Assembly: GCF_021390155.1 (NCBI RefSeq)
Contig: NZ_CP089985.1
Span: 1,933,001-1,997,000, forward strand
Direction: 5' to 3'
Origin: Pseudomonas sp. HN11
Lineage (GTDB): Bacteria > Pseudomonadota > Gammaproteobacteria > Pseudomonadales > Pseudomonadaceae
DNA length: 64,000 bases
Part shown: positions 36,120 through 44,988 of the stretch, piece after piece
How positions within the stretch are numbered: the first letter of the stretch is position 1
Layout of the letters: the number at the start of each line of letters is the position of its first letter
The notes under the pieces: model-generated
The model's database searches: none
What the model was told of the DNA's origin: nothing
What the model saw: only the letters and a program-made list of their open reading frames with translations
Position numbers and translations under genes: made by a program

Positions 36120-37994
36120 ATGAGCCACCCCTCGCAATTCACTTTGCTGCGCACACGGCGTTTCCTGCCGTTTTTCATCACCCAGTTGTTGGGTGCGTTT
36201 AACGACAACATCTTCAAGCAGTCGTTGATCCTCGCGATTCTCTACAAGCTCACCATCGACGGTGACCGTTCCATCTGGGTCAACCTCTGCGCCTTGCTGT
36301 TCATCCTGCCGTTCTTCCTGTTCTCGGCGCTGGCCGGGCAGTTTGGCGAGAAATTCAACAAGGACGCTTTGATCCGCGCGATCAAGATCGGCGAGATCGT
36401 GATCATGGCCGTGGGCGCCACCGGCTTCCTGTTCAATCACCTGGAATTGATGCTGCTGGCGCTGTTTGCCATGGGCACCCATTCGGCGCTGTTCGGCCCG
36501 GTGAAGTACTCGATCATGCCCCAGGCCTTGCACGACGATGAGCTGGTCGGTGGCAACGGCCTGGTGGAAATGGGCACGTTCCTGGCGATCCTGGCCGGTA
36601 CCATTGGCGCCGGGATCATGATGTCGACCACCCATTACGCGCCGGTGGTGTCAGTGGCCATTGTCGGCGTGGCGGTGCTGGGTTACCTGGCTAGCCGCAG
36701 CATTCCACGGGCGGCTGCGTCGACCCCTGGGTTGCGTTTGAACTGGAATATCTTCAGCGAATCCTGGGCCACCTTGCGTTTGGGCCTGGGGCAGACGCCG
36801 GCCGTTTCGCGTTCCATCGTCGGCAACTCGTGGTTCTGGTTTGTCGGCGCGATCTACCTGACACAGATCCCGGCCTACGCCAAGGAGTGGTTGTACGGCG
36901 ACGAGACCGTGGTGACGCTGATCCTCACCGTGTTCTCGGTGGGCATCGCGCTCGGCTCGATGCTCTGCGAAAAACTTTCCGGGCGTAAGGTAGAAATCGG
37001 CCTGGTGCCGTTCGGTTCATTCGGCCTGACGGTGTTTGGCCTGCTGCTGTGGTGGCACTCCGGCGGCTTCCCGCAGAACGTGCAGGCCAACGACTGGCTC
37101 GCCGTGCTCAGCTACGGCCAGGCGTGGTGGGTGTTGTTCGATATCCTTGGTCTGGGCGTATTTGGTGGCTTTTACATCGTGCCGCTGTACGCATTGATCC
37201 AGTCGCGTACCGCCGAGAACGAGCGCGCGCGGGTAATCGCGGCCAACAACATTCTCAACGCATTGTTCATGGTGGTCTCGGCCATCGTGTCGATCCTGCT
37301 GCTGAGCGTGGCCAAGTTGTCGATCCCCGAATTGTTCCTGGTGGTGTCGCTGTTCAACATCGCGGTCAACACCTACATCTTCAAGATCGTCCCCGAGTTC
37401 ACCATGCGTTTCATGATCTGGCTGCTCAGCCATTCCATGTACCGCGTCGAGCACCGAAATCTCGAGGCGATTCCGGATGAGGGCGCGGCGTTGCTGGTGT
37501 GTAATCACGTGTCATTTGTGGATGCCTTGTTGATTGGCGGCGCGGTGCGTCGGCCGATTCGCTTTGTCATGTACTACAAGATCTACCGTTTGCCGGTGCT
37601 GAGCTTTATCTTCCGCACCGCCGGGGCTATTCCGATTGCCGGGCGCCATGAAGATATCCAGATCTACGAAAAGGCGTTCTCGCGCATTGCCCAGTACCTC
37701 AAGGATGGCGAGTTGGTGTGCATCTTCCCGGAAGGCAAGCTGACAGCCGACGGCGAGATGAATGAATTCCGGGGTGGGGTGACGCGCATTCTGGAAGAGA
37801 CACCGGTGCCGGTGATCCCAATGGCGTTGCAGGGGTTGTGGGGGAGTTTCTTCAGTCGCGATCCGCATAAGGGCTTCTTTCATCGGATCTGGTCGCGAGT
37901 GGTCTTGGTTGCGGGGCCGTCGGTGGAAAGTGAGGCGGCGACGCCGCATGCTTTGCACGCATTGGTTGGAGAATTGCGCGGGAGTGTCAGGTAG
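36120..37994 (+). CDS. Fusion of MFS (LplT-like) transporter and PlsC acyltransferase
   Basis: A 624-aa protein. Residues 1-410 are an MFS transporter resembling lysophospholipid flippase LplT (FFITQLLGAFNDNIFKQSL). Residues of about 425-624 are a 1-acyl-glycerol-3-phosphate acyltransferase with the catalytic NHVSFVD (NHx4D) and FPEGKLTADGE. The combination suggests import of lysophospholipid across the inner membrane and its re-acylation, as LplT and Aas do together in enterobacteria. ATG 36120 has AGGA upstream; the in-frame ATG at 36081 precedes the ribosome site. Confidence 0.9.
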   Translation: MSHPSQFTLLRTRRFLPFFITQLLGAFNDNIFKQSLILAILYKLTIDGDRSIWVNLCALLFILPFFLFSALAGQFGEKFNKDALIRAIKIGEIVIMAVGATGFLFNHLELMLLALFAMGTHSALFGPVKYSIMPQALHDDELVGGNGLVEMGTFLAILAGTIGAGIMMSTTHYAPVVSVAIVGVAVLGYLASRSIPRAAASTPGLRLNWNIFSESWATLRLGLGQTPAVSRSIVGNSWFWFVGAIYLTQIPAYAKEWLYGDETVVTLILTVFSVGIALGSMLCEKLSGRKVEIGLVPFGSFGLTVFGLLLWWHSGGFPQNVQANDWLAVLSYGQAWWVLFDILGLGVFGGFYIVPLYALIQSRTAENERARVIAANNILNALFMVVSAIVSILLLSVAKLSIPELFLVVSLFNIAVNTYIFKIVPEFTMRFMIWLLSHSMYRVEHRNLEAIPDEGAALLVCNHVSFVDALLIGGAVRRPIRFVMYYKIYRLPVLSFIFRTAGAIPIAGRHEDIQIYEKAFSRIAQYLKDGELVCIFPEGKLTADGEMNEFRGGVTRILEETPVPVIPMALQGLWGSFFSRDPHKGFFHRIWSRVVLVAGPSVESEAATPHALHALVGELRGSVR

Positions 37995-38165
37995 TTTTTT
38001 GCTGGTAATGCGGGCTTACCTGAGATAACGAGTGTGCGCTGGTCTGGAGCTCAATGAGTCTCTTGCGCATAGGCGTTGGTAAGCTTTCACTCGATGTTCA
38101 GGAACGTAATCGATCAATCTCACCACATAACCTTCGTAATCCAAAATGCGTGATTGGAGGTAATG

Positions 38166-39884
38166 ATGGAAACTTCTCCGGTTTCACCATCGACTGCTTC
38201 ACGTTCCAGGGAAGAGGAAATAAACGACGCAGGCTATCGACAGGCCGCTGATCCGGCAGCGCAGGGTGCGAACGCTGCCCCGAACACGGCCAATGTGCCA
38301 TTTATGTATAGCAATCACCATGATGCTTCCCGGGTAGAGATCAGTTCTACCCGTGCGGGGCCGGTGACCTTTGGTGGCGATAACGAGCATCAGAGGCACG
38401 CAAGGCAATCTGATACATCACAGGACGAACCATACAACCAGAATGCCCCCAGTCGAGACCAGGTTAGAGCCGCTGCCCGAGGCAAGCAAAACTCAATATA
38501 TTTTGGCGGGCCGCCGCCGATTCGCATAACCGCCACTCAATATCAGGACAGCAATGTTCGCATTGATTTTGCCTCTGTCCCAGCCAAGGACCCCTCGGAC
38601 CCTCAGGCGCGTAATGAGGTTCTGCAAATATCTACTGCTGGTGGTGACAATAATGTCAGTGTTGAAAGGGACCGCGGTGGCGGACTACTGATGCACATCA
38701 ATGGACAGCCGTACCAAATACCTTTCATTGAAAATTCCGCTAATCAACAGCGCGTTATCATCAGGACCGGCGATGGAAAGGATGCCGTCAATATCGATTA
38801 TGGGGGGAACCAGGAAACCATTGTCGATCTCGGAGCGGGTAACGATACCTTTTATGGCGGGTCAGGCCGAACGAGCGTATTTGGGGGCGATGGCTCTGAC
38901 ATTATTAACTTGGGGAGTGGTGACAGCTACGCAGAGGGTAATGATGGAAATGACTTTATTACGGGCGGTATGGGCAATACGACGATTTACGGGGGCAACG
39001 GTAGCGATGAGTTGCGTGCGGGCGGCGGCCCGGATACGAAAGTCAGCTATGTGGATGGCGGGAACGGCAACGACCTCATTTTTGGTGGGAGGGGGAACAA
39101 TACTCTGCATGGAGGGCCAGACGATGATTTTATCTACGGCGGTGAGCGAAATGTTATCTACACGGGGAGAGGGCGGGATACCGTCCAGACATATAACCCA
39201 ACCGATACGGTGTACGGGCAATACGGGATTGACGACCTGAGCGGTGTGCGTTCAGGCGCGAAGGTTTACCACTCGGTGCCTCAGAATGTTGGCCGTACGA
39301 TCAGAATCGAGGGGTCCAAGGAATTCAAGCAAACCATGGAAGACACTTTAGAGTTTTATAGGAGCTCACCGGTAGGGCAACGCATGCTTGCAAAAATCGA
39401 TTCGCTTGAGGCCCCTCTTATCCTTCGCGAAGGATACGATGGCAGTTTCTATCATTACAGTGATCCTGGAGTAAGAAATGCGCGCGATGATGAGAATCGC
39501 CGTATAGGTCTTGCAGATGGTTATATAAGAGACGGCGTTGCGGGTACGCCAGCGACAAACCCTGTGGTGACTCATCAGCGTAATTTCATTACTCCTGGAG
39601 CCGGGCGACCTCCGGTTGTTGTTCTTTATCATGAGTTCGCTCACGCGGCCAACGGTGGCGAAGGCACCTTTTTCTCGGGGAGAACTTATATCGGTCACTC
39701 TAATCCAAGGTTTGCCCACGAGAACAATCTCGAGCGCCAAGCTGTCGGACTCCCTTCCAACCATCCGCCTTATCACTTCAACGGACCTAGGAATCCAGCC
39801 TCCCCCTACAACCCATGGCCCTTCACCGAAAACGCGCTGCTGGAGGAGTTAGGTTTACCGTTACGGCTCAGGTATTTCGAATAA
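38166..39884 (+). CDS. RTX-like repeat protein with C-terminal M91 zinc metallopeptidase domain (1)
   Basis: A 572-aa protein with no signal peptide. Residues 1-120 are low-complexity and polar. Residues of about 210-360 carry glycine/aspartate-rich nonapeptide-like repeats (GGDGSDIINLGSGD, GGNGSDELRAGGGPD, GGNGNDLIFGGRGNN) that may bind calcium. The C-terminal domain has the zinc motif HEFAH in VVVLYHEFAHAANGG, ERQAVGLP and the family end ENALLEELGLPLRLRYFE, as in M91 effectors (NleD/HopH1 type). ATG 38166 is 5 nt after GGAGG. Base composition is lower in GC than the neighbours. Paralogous to the next gene. The export route is unknown. Confidence 0.82.
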   Translation: METSPVSPSTASRSREEEINDAGYRQAADPAAQGANAAPNTANVPFMYSNHHDASRVEISSTRAGPVTFGGDNEHQRHARQSDTSQDEPYNQNAPSRDQVRAAARGKQNSIYFGGPPPIRITATQYQDSNVRIDFASVPAKDPSDPQARNEVLQISTAGGDNNVSVERDRGGGLLMHINGQPYQIPFIENSANQQRVIIRTGDGKDAVNIDYGGNQETIVDLGAGNDTFYGGSGRTSVFGGDGSDIINLGSGDSYAEGNDGNDFITGGMGNTTIYGGNGSDELRAGGGPDTKVSYVDGGNGNDLIFGGRGNNTLHGGPDDDFIYGGERNVIYTGRGRDTVQTYNPTDTVYGQYGIDDLSGVRSGAKVYHSVPQNVGRTIRIEGSKEFKQTMEDTLEFYRSSPVGQRMLAKIDSLEAPLILREGYDGSFYHYSDPGVRNARDDENRRIGLADGYIRDGVAGTPATNPVVTHQRNFITPGAGRPPVVVLYHEFAHAANGGEGTFFSGRTYIGHSNPRFAHENNLERQAVGLPSNHPPYHFNGPRNPASPYNPWPFTENALLEELGLPLRLRYFE

Positions 39885-40027
39885 CGTATCAATGCAACTC
39901 ATGCTACGTGTCGTGGGAGAGTTCCCACTAGTACTCACTTCCGGTACTTTTTCATTCAGCGTGCGGAACGAAATTCTTGCAGCTCCCACATAGTCATCGC
40001 AGTTATCTATTTTTAAGGATTTCTCCG

Positions 40028-41512
40028 GTGAATATGCCAGTGTCAAATCGCCAACCTCAGGCGTCCTCATCAACACCATTGGTGCTTTCGTCCAATGCAC
40101 CCGGAACGTCGCCAATAAATGACGCGGGCCCCATCAAGATTTCCGCCAATCAGCCCTTCAAAGATGGAGGCGTTGAAATTGAACTTCAGGTCACAGGTGG
40201 AGGCTCGAAGTCACAGCGGCCGCGGGAGGAAGTGCTCTTTATCAAGACCGGCGACGGTGCGGACAAGGTCGATGTGAGGCGGTCAGCCGACGGAGGGGTC
40301 AGTGTCAACATCAACGGCAAAACCTATGACATTCCGATCTCCAGTGATGGCGGGCCAGGGAAGAAGATACTGATCCAGACCCAGGAAGGTGCCGATACAG
40401 TTGTTGTCGCGCATAACGTCAAGCTTCAAACACGTGTCGATTTGGGGAATGGTAATAATACTTTCTGTGCCGGGAGTGGCAGCACCCAAGTCTTGTCCGG
40501 CACAGGCGATGATAATATCCAGCTGGGATCCGGCGTCGGTTACGTGGAAGATCATGGCGGCAATAACCAATTCAAGGCCGGCAGCGGCTACAGCGTCATG
40601 TACGGATTAGGCCAAGGGAACAATGATTTCCAGGCGGGCGATGGCGGTAGTTATATGCTAGGGGCGGGTGACCGAAACCGGTTTCGCGGGGGGAGCGGCC
40701 ATAACACGATGGTTGCCTTGCGTGGGGAGAGTGTCTTGGAGGGGGGGAGTGGGCAGAATGTGTTTTACACAGGCAAGAGCCAGGCTACCGTTACCTCCAA
40801 AAACGATGTGGATATCACGTATGGGAAAAAGGAAGATCACATAACCCGTACCGAAAAATCCAAGTATGTTGAGGTAAAGCCCAGTGATGCGGGGCGCAAG
40901 GGGTTTGTCATTGAAGGTACGCCGCAGTTCAAGGCGCGTGTCGAAGCCGAGTTGGAAATGCTCAGAGGCTCCCCGGTTGGGCAGCAGATGTTGGAGCAAA
41001 TGGATAAGGCCGCCGCGCCGGTCACAATCGTAGAAGGCGACAAAGGTGATTTTTATCAGTACCGGCGCCCGGAATTGGCATTTGAGAGCCCTGAATCTCG
41101 CGATCGTCAGGACGCTGCCCATGGCTATCTGACGAATAAAAAGCCTGGGCTGCCGGCTGAAAACTCGGTGTTGACTTACGATCGCGCCTTTACCCAAGAG
41201 GACTACAAGCGACCACCGATCAACTCGCTGTTCCATGAGATGGCGCATGCCTACAACGGGGCCAACGGTACGTCTATTCCAGGCGAGACCTACGTTGGTC
41301 CGCACCCCAGCGATCCTGACCGCCCCCACTACGAAGATAATTCTGAGCGCCAGGCAGTCGGCCTGCCCACCGATGGCGAGCCTTATGATTTCGACGGTGA
41401 CCCGACTACCCCGCCGACCAGCACCAACCCTTCGCCGTTCAACGAAAACGCGTTGTACAAAGAGATGGGCAAGCCGCTTCGTACGCGGTATTTCGACTTG
41501 GACAAGCGCTGA
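40028..41512 (+). CDS. RTX-like repeat protein with C-terminal M91 zinc metallopeptidase domain (2)
   Basis: A 494-aa paralogue of the preceding gene. Same layout: polar N-terminus (about 1-45), a strand-rich repeat region (about 130-270: LGNGNNTFCAGSGSTQVLSG, GSGVGYVEDHGGNNQFKAG) with fewer intact Asp residues, and the M91 domain with HEMAH in LFHEMAHAYNGANG, ERQAVGLP and ENALYKEMGKPLRTRYF. Start at GTG 40028, with AAGGA 8 nt upstream; ATG 40034 is two codons downstream. Its GC content is closer to the genome average than that of the first copy. Confidence 0.82.
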   Translation: MNMPVSNRQPQASSSTPLVLSSNAPGTSPINDAGPIKISANQPFKDGGVEIELQVTGGGSKSQRPREEVLFIKTGDGADKVDVRRSADGGVSVNINGKTYDIPISSDGGPGKKILIQTQEGADTVVVAHNVKLQTRVDLGNGNNTFCAGSGSTQVLSGTGDDNIQLGSGVGYVEDHGGNNQFKAGSGYSVMYGLGQGNNDFQAGDGGSYMLGAGDRNRFRGGSGHNTMVALRGESVLEGGSGQNVFYTGKSQATVTSKNDVDITYGKKEDHITRTEKSKYVEVKPSDAGRKGFVIEGTPQFKARVEAELEMLRGSPVGQQMLEQMDKAAAPVTIVEGDKGDFYQYRRPELAFESPESRDRQDAAHGYLTNKKPGLPAENSVLTYDRAFTQEDYKRPPINSLFHEMAHAYNGANGTSIPGETYVGPHPSDPDRPHYEDNSERQAVGLPTDGEPYDFDGDPTTPPTSTNPSPFNENALYKEMGKPLRTRYFDLDKR

Positions 41513-41548
41513 AAGAGGTACGACATCGAGTTGATACCGATGCTCGCC

Positions 41549-41581
41549 GGGAAGGTCGGTTGCATTTCAATTGACCTTCCC
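41549..41581. other. Hairpin between convergent M91 and gdx genes
   Basis: Stem gggaaggtc / gaccttccc (41549-41557 and 41573-41581) with a 15-nt loop and no clear T-run. Possibly a weak bidirectional terminator. Confidence 0.5.
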
Positions 41582-41600
41582 CGCGCCGCTGGGTCGGGCG

Positions 41601-41915
41601 CTAGGTGCTGACCTTGAGCCCGATCAACCCGCAGATGATCAACGCCACACTGGCCAACCGGAACAATGCCATGGACTCCCCAAACAGGATGATCCCGGCA
41701 ATCACGGTGCCCACGGCCCCCACGCCGGTCCAGATAGCGTAGGCCGTGCCCAGGGGCAGTTCCTTCATCGCCAGCCCCAGCAGGCCAAGGCTTACGGCCA
41801 TGGCGGCAATCGTCAGGGCAGTGGGCAGCGGCTTGCTGAAACCGTCGGTGTACTTCAGGCCGACGGCCCAGCCGACTTCAAACAAACCCGCAAAAAACAG
41901 AATGATCCAGGACAT
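41601..41915 (-). CDS. gdx: Guanidinium exporter Gdx (SugE, SMR family)
   Basis: A 104-aa four-helix SMR protein. The proton/substrate-coupling Glu13 is present ([21 protein letters not shown]), and the sequence is of the Gdx/SugE branch, which exports guanidinium, not of the EmrE multidrug branch. AGGAGG lies 5 nt before the ATG. The guanidine-II riboswitch directly upstream supports the guanidinium role strongly. Confidence 0.95.
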   Translation of the reverse strand: MSWIILFFAGLFEVGWAVGLKYTDGFSKPLPTALTIAAMAVSLGLLGLAMKELPLGTAYAIWTGVGAVGTVIAGIILFGESMALFRLASVALIICGLIGLKVST

Positions 41916-41920
41916 GATGA

Positions 41921-41990
41921 CCTCCTAATGCTAGGTGGGGTCGTCCCCGGATTAGGCGCTTGAGAGCGTCGCGGGGTCGTCCCCGCGAAG
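41921..41990 (-). promoter_or_regulatory. Guanidine-II (mini-ykkC) riboswitch controlling gdx
   Basis: On the gdx strand two hairpins have the diagnostic ACGA loop: CGCGGGG-ACGA-CCCCGCG (41987-41970) and GGGG-ACGA-CCCC (41948-41937). The linker contains CCTAAT (41956-41951), complementary to ATTAGG (41929-41924), which overlaps the AGGAGG ribosome site (41926-41921). Without ligand the linker could mask the ribosome site; guanidinium binding to both loops would free it. This matches the established class-II guanidine riboswitch and its usual target gene. Confidence 0.95.
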
Positions 41991-42024
41991 CTTGTTGGTA
42001 GAGTGCCGAAAAGTGATCGGGGGA

Positions 42025-42990
42025 TCAAGATTGCGGCGTATTTTCCATTACCCGGCGATCTTCCTTTTCGCTCATGCGACGGAAGTAGGTCGACAGCAAT
42101 GCTCCGGAAATATTGTGCCACACGCTGAACAGCGCACTCGGCACCGCCGCCAATGGCGAAAAGTGAGCACTGGCCAAGGCGGCACCCAGCCCGGAGTTCT
42201 GCATGCCCACTTCGAGGGCCAGCGACTTGCGTTGTGCCAACGGCAACTTGAACACGCGGCCGGTGAAGTAACCCAGCAGGTAACCGAAGCTGTTGTGCAG
42301 CATCACCACCGCCATGATCAACAAGCCCGACTCGGCGATTTTCGCCTGACTCGCCGCCACCACCGCCGCGACGATGATCACGATGCTCACCACCGACACC
42401 AGCGGCAACACATCCACCACATGACGAACCCGCTCACCGAGCACACGTTGCGCCAGTACGCCGAGCACAATCGGCAACAGCACCACTTGCAGGATCGACC
42501 AGAACAGCTCCATGAACGACACCGGCAGCCAGGCCGAAGCCAGCAGCCAGATCAACGCCGGCGTAAGCAGCGGAGCGAGGAGGGTGGTGACGGCGGCGAT
42601 GGCCACCGACAACGCCAAATCGCCCCGTGCCAGCCAGGTCATCACGTTGGACGAGGTGCCGCTTGGGCAGCAACCGACCAGGATCACGCCGACGGCGATT
42701 TCCGGTGGCAGGTGGAAGGCCTGGCACAGCAACCAGGCCACGCCCGGCATGATCACAAAGTGCGCGACCACGCCCAGGGCCACGCGCCACGGATGGCGGG
42801 CGACTTCGGCGAAGTCATCAATCTTGAGGGTCAACCCCATGCCGAACATCACCAGACCCAGCAACGGGACGATGGCGCTTTTCAGGCCGATGAACCAGCC
42901 AGGTTCAAGGAACGCAAGCACCGCGAAGATCAGCACCCAGTAGGCGAAGGTATTGCCGACGAAGCGGCTCAAGGCGGCGAGTGCGCGCAT
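42025..42990 (-). CDS. BASS-family sodium-dependent transporter
   Basis: A 321-aa protein with about nine or ten helices and the bile-acid:Na+ symporter motifs GVILVGCCPSGTSSNVMTWLARGD and EVGMQNSGLGAALA. Bacterial members carry pantoate, bile acids or other organic anions; the substrate is unknown. ATG 42990 fits the family start (MRALAALSRFVGNTFAYW); longer frames run through the REP-containing gap. Confidence 0.88.
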   Translation of the reverse strand: MRALAALSRFVGNTFAYWVLIFAVLAFLEPGWFIGLKSAIVPLLGLVMFGMGLTLKIDDFAEVARHPWRVALGVVAHFVIMPGVAWLLCQAFHLPPEIAVGVILVGCCPSGTSSNVMTWLARGDLALSVAIAAVTTLLAPLLTPALIWLLASAWLPVSFMELFWSILQVVLLPIVLGVLAQRVLGERVRHVVDVLPLVSVVSIVIIVAAVVAASQAKIAESGLLIMAVVMLHNSFGYLLGYFTGRVFKLPLAQRKSLALEVGMQNSGLGAALASAHFSPLAAVPSALFSVWHNISGALLSTYFRRMSEKEDRRVMENTPQS

Positions 42991-43037
42991 GGGGATGGCC
43001 CTAACTGTTAGATTTTGAAGTGTAAGCGCGGTCCAAA

Positions 43038-43065
43038 TGTGGGAGCGAGCAAGCCCGCTCCCACA
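43038..43065. repeat. Single REP palindrome
   Basis: tgtgggagcg-agcaagcc-cgctcccaca, followed by T5. It lies 20 nt beyond the rdgC stop on the leftward strand and upstream of the BASS gene. Same element as at 60295-60322. Confidence 0.9.
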
Positions 43066-43084
43066 TTTTTGATCTTCACACGGT

Positions 43085-44005
43085 TTAGATACCCTGCGGG
43101 GTCTCTTCACCGCCCAGTGCTTCAACCAACGCGGGGATAAAGTCGCCAAACGTCAGCATCATCAGGGTAAAGCTCGCATCCAGTTGGCCTAGGGCCTCTT
43201 CACCGCCGTCCTGTTCCGCCTGGTCTTGCAGCAGGTCTTCGAACTTCAGGCGCTTGACGGTCATTTTGTCGTCGAGCATGAAGGACAATTTGTCCTGCCA
43301 CGCCAGGGACAGCTGGGTCACGACTTTGCCGGTGGTCAGGTGCAGCTGGATTTCTTCGCCGGTCAGGTCCTGGCGTTTGCAGCGCACGATGCCGCCGTCT
43401 TCGTGGGTGTCGCGCAGCTCGCATTCGTCGAGCACGAAGAAGTCAGCGGCGGGCTTCTGGGTGGTGACCCAGTCGGTCATGATCGCCGTCGGTGCAGTCT
43501 TCACCGTCAGCGGACGTACCGGCAGGGTGCCAATCACTTCACGCAGGGTCGACAGCAAGTCTTCGGCGCGCTTGGGGCTGGCCGAGTTGACCAGGATCAG
43601 GCCCTGTTTCGGCGCGATGGCAGCGAAGGTCGACGAGCGACGGATAAAGGCGCGGGGCAGGAAGGCCTGGATGATTTCATCCTTGATCTGGTCGCGCTCC
43701 TTCTTATAGACCTTGCGCATCTGCTCGGCTTCGATCTCTTCGACTTTCTCTTTAAGTGCGTCACGCACCACGCTACCCGGCAGGATGCGTTCTTCCTTGC
43801 GCGCGGCGATCAGCAGGAAGTCACCGCTGACGTGAACCAGGGGAGCGTCTTCACCTTTACCAAAAGGTGCGACGAAACCGTAAGTGGTCAATTCCTGGCT
43901 TGCGCAAGGGCGCGCCAGTTTGGTGGCCATGGCCGCTTCCAACGCCTCGGCATCAACAGGCAGATCTTGGGTCAGGCGATAGATAAGCAGGTTCTTGAAC
44001 CACAT
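43085..44005 (-). CDS. rdgC: Recombination-associated protein RdgC
   Basis: A 306-aa ring-forming DNA-binding protein that limits RecA activity. The N-terminus [16 protein letters not shown], the core [18 protein letters not shown] and the C-terminal region [20 protein letters not shown] are characteristic. ATG 44005 gives the usual Pseudomonas length and has AAGGAGAG upstream; an in-frame ATG at 44029 precedes the ribosome site. Confidence 0.96.
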   Translation of the reverse strand: MWFKNLLIYRLTQDLPVDAEALEAAMATKLARPCASQELTTYGFVAPFGKGEDAPLVHVSGDFLLIAARKEERILPGSVVRDALKEKVEEIEAEQMRKVYKKERDQIKDEIIQAFLPRAFIRRSSTFAAIAPKQGLILVNSASPKRAEDLLSTLREVIGTLPVRPLTVKTAPTAIMTDWVTTQKPAADFFVLDECELRDTHEDGGIVRCKRQDLTGEEIQLHLTTGKVVTQLSLAWQDKLSFMLDDKMTVKRLKFEDLLQDQAEQDGGEEALGQLDASFTLMMLTFGDFIPALVEALGGEETPQGI

Positions 44006-44115
44006 GGGGTGAGTCTCTCCTTTATACAAAGGGGGGCATTATTCTCTTGATAACGTCTCAGGCCAACCCTGCCTAAGCCATTGGAAGCTATCAAAAAAAA
44101 GATTTAAGAAAGTGC

Positions 44116-44144
44116 TTGCCAGACTTAAGGTCGCTCCGTAGAAT
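44116..44144 (+). promoter_or_regulatory. Promoter of the first tRNA-Val/tRNA-Asp unit
   Basis: -35 TTGCCA (44116-44121), 17-bp spacer, -10 TAGAAT (44139-44144), GC-rich discriminator GCGCGCC. Same -10/discriminator as the tRNA-Glu operon promoter. Confidence 0.85.
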
Positions 44145-44164
44145 GCGCGCCACACCGAAACGAA

Positions 44165-44240
44165 GGGTGATTAGCTCAGCTGGGAGAGCGTCTGCCTTAC
44201 AAGCAGAATGTCGGCGGTTCGATCCCGTCATCACCCACCA
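44165..44240 (+). tRNA. tRNA-Val (TAC), copy 1
   Basis: 76-nt cloverleaf, acceptor GGGTGAT/ATCACCC, encoded CCA, anticodon loop CTTACAA giving TAC. Confidence 0.97.
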
Positions 44241-44259
44241 TTCGTTTCATGTGTTACGC

Positions 44260-44336
44260 GCAGCGGTAGTTCAGTCGGTTAGAATACCGGCCTGTCACGC
44301 CGGGGGTCGCGGGTTCGAGTCCCGTCCGCTGCGCCA
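44260..44336 (+). tRNA. tRNA-Asp (GTC), copy 1
   Basis: 77-nt cloverleaf, acceptor GCAGCGG/CCGCTGC, encoded CCA, anticodon loop CTGTCAC giving GTC. Confidence 0.97.
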
Positions 44337-44376
44337 TATTCGGTCACCTGGAACACTGAACGCCAGGCGACCACAG

Positions 44377-44404
44377 AAAGCCCGCTTAATCGCGGGCTTT
44401 TCTT
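44377..44404 (+). terminator. Terminator of the first tRNA-Val/tRNA-Asp unit
   Basis: Stem aaagcccgc / gcgggcttt with loop TTAATC, then TCTTTG. Confidence 0.88.
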
Positions 44405-44465
44405 TGTCTGGAATATGTTAAAAAATCGCGGTTTAAACTTTTTTTAAATAAATTTCATTTAAATC

Positions 44466-44493
44466 AAGACATTACGATTTTTTGGTGTATGAT
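44466..44493 (+). promoter_or_regulatory. Promoter of the second tRNA-Val/tRNA-Asp unit
   Basis: -10 TATGAT (44488-44493) with GC-rich discriminator GCGCCC. A weak -35 (AAGACA, 44466-44471) lies 16 bp upstream, preceded by a very A/T-rich tract (44410-44465) that may act as an UP element in compensation. Confidence 0.65.
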
Positions 44494-44512
44494 GCGCCCA
44501 CACCGAAACGAA

Positions 44513-44588
44513 GGGTGATTAGCTCAGCTGGGAGAGCGTCTGCCTTACAAGCAGAATGTCGGCGGTTCGATCCCGTCATCACCCACCA
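44513..44588 (+). tRNA. tRNA-Val (TAC), copy 2
   Basis: Identical to the copy at 44165-44240; anticodon TAC. Confidence 0.97.
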
Positions 44589-44607
44589 TTCGCTTCAAGT
44601 GTTACGC

Positions 44608-44684
44608 GCAGCGGTAGTTCAGTCGGTTAGAATACCGGCCTGTCACGCCGGGGGTCGCGGGTTCGAGTCCCGTCCGCTGCGCCA
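44608..44684 (+). tRNA. tRNA-Asp (GTC), copy 2
   Basis: Identical to the copy at 44260-44336; anticodon GTC. The 19-nt spacer to tRNA-Val differs from the first unit by two bases. Confidence 0.97.
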
Positions 44685-44725
44685 TATTCGGTCACCTGGA
44701 ACACTGAACGCCAGGTCCCCCTAGG

Positions 44726-44753
44726 AAGCCCGCTCATTGAGCGGGCTTTTTTT
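44726..44753 (+). terminator. Terminator of the second tRNA-Val/tRNA-Asp unit
   Basis: Perfect 10-bp stem aagcccgctc / gagcgggctt with a 3-nt loop and T7 tail; stronger than the terminator of the first unit. Confidence 0.93.
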
Positions 44754-44988
44754 CGTCTGCGATTTATCCTTAACACGCGCTGCCAGTGTGCACTGCATGT
44801 TCGCCCTGAACTGTGCTGGTGCGTCATGACGTGGCGGAATACCCCTATGCTCATTGGTTGATTGCGCCGTCGGCCGCTTAAACGTTTATCTATAGCCACG
44901 CAAAGACTTCAAGGCGAGTGACCGGCAGCAGGATGCTGCGGGGCTCGCTCTCCAACATAAAAATGGTCTGCAAGGGGAATGGCTCTAC

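Noticed and set aside
38860-39180. Repeats in the M91 gene as a CRISPR-like or DNA-level repeat array
   Set aside because: The periodicity is in the protein (glycine/aspartate nonapeptides) and the DNA units are not identical. No CRISPR array was seen anywhere in the window.
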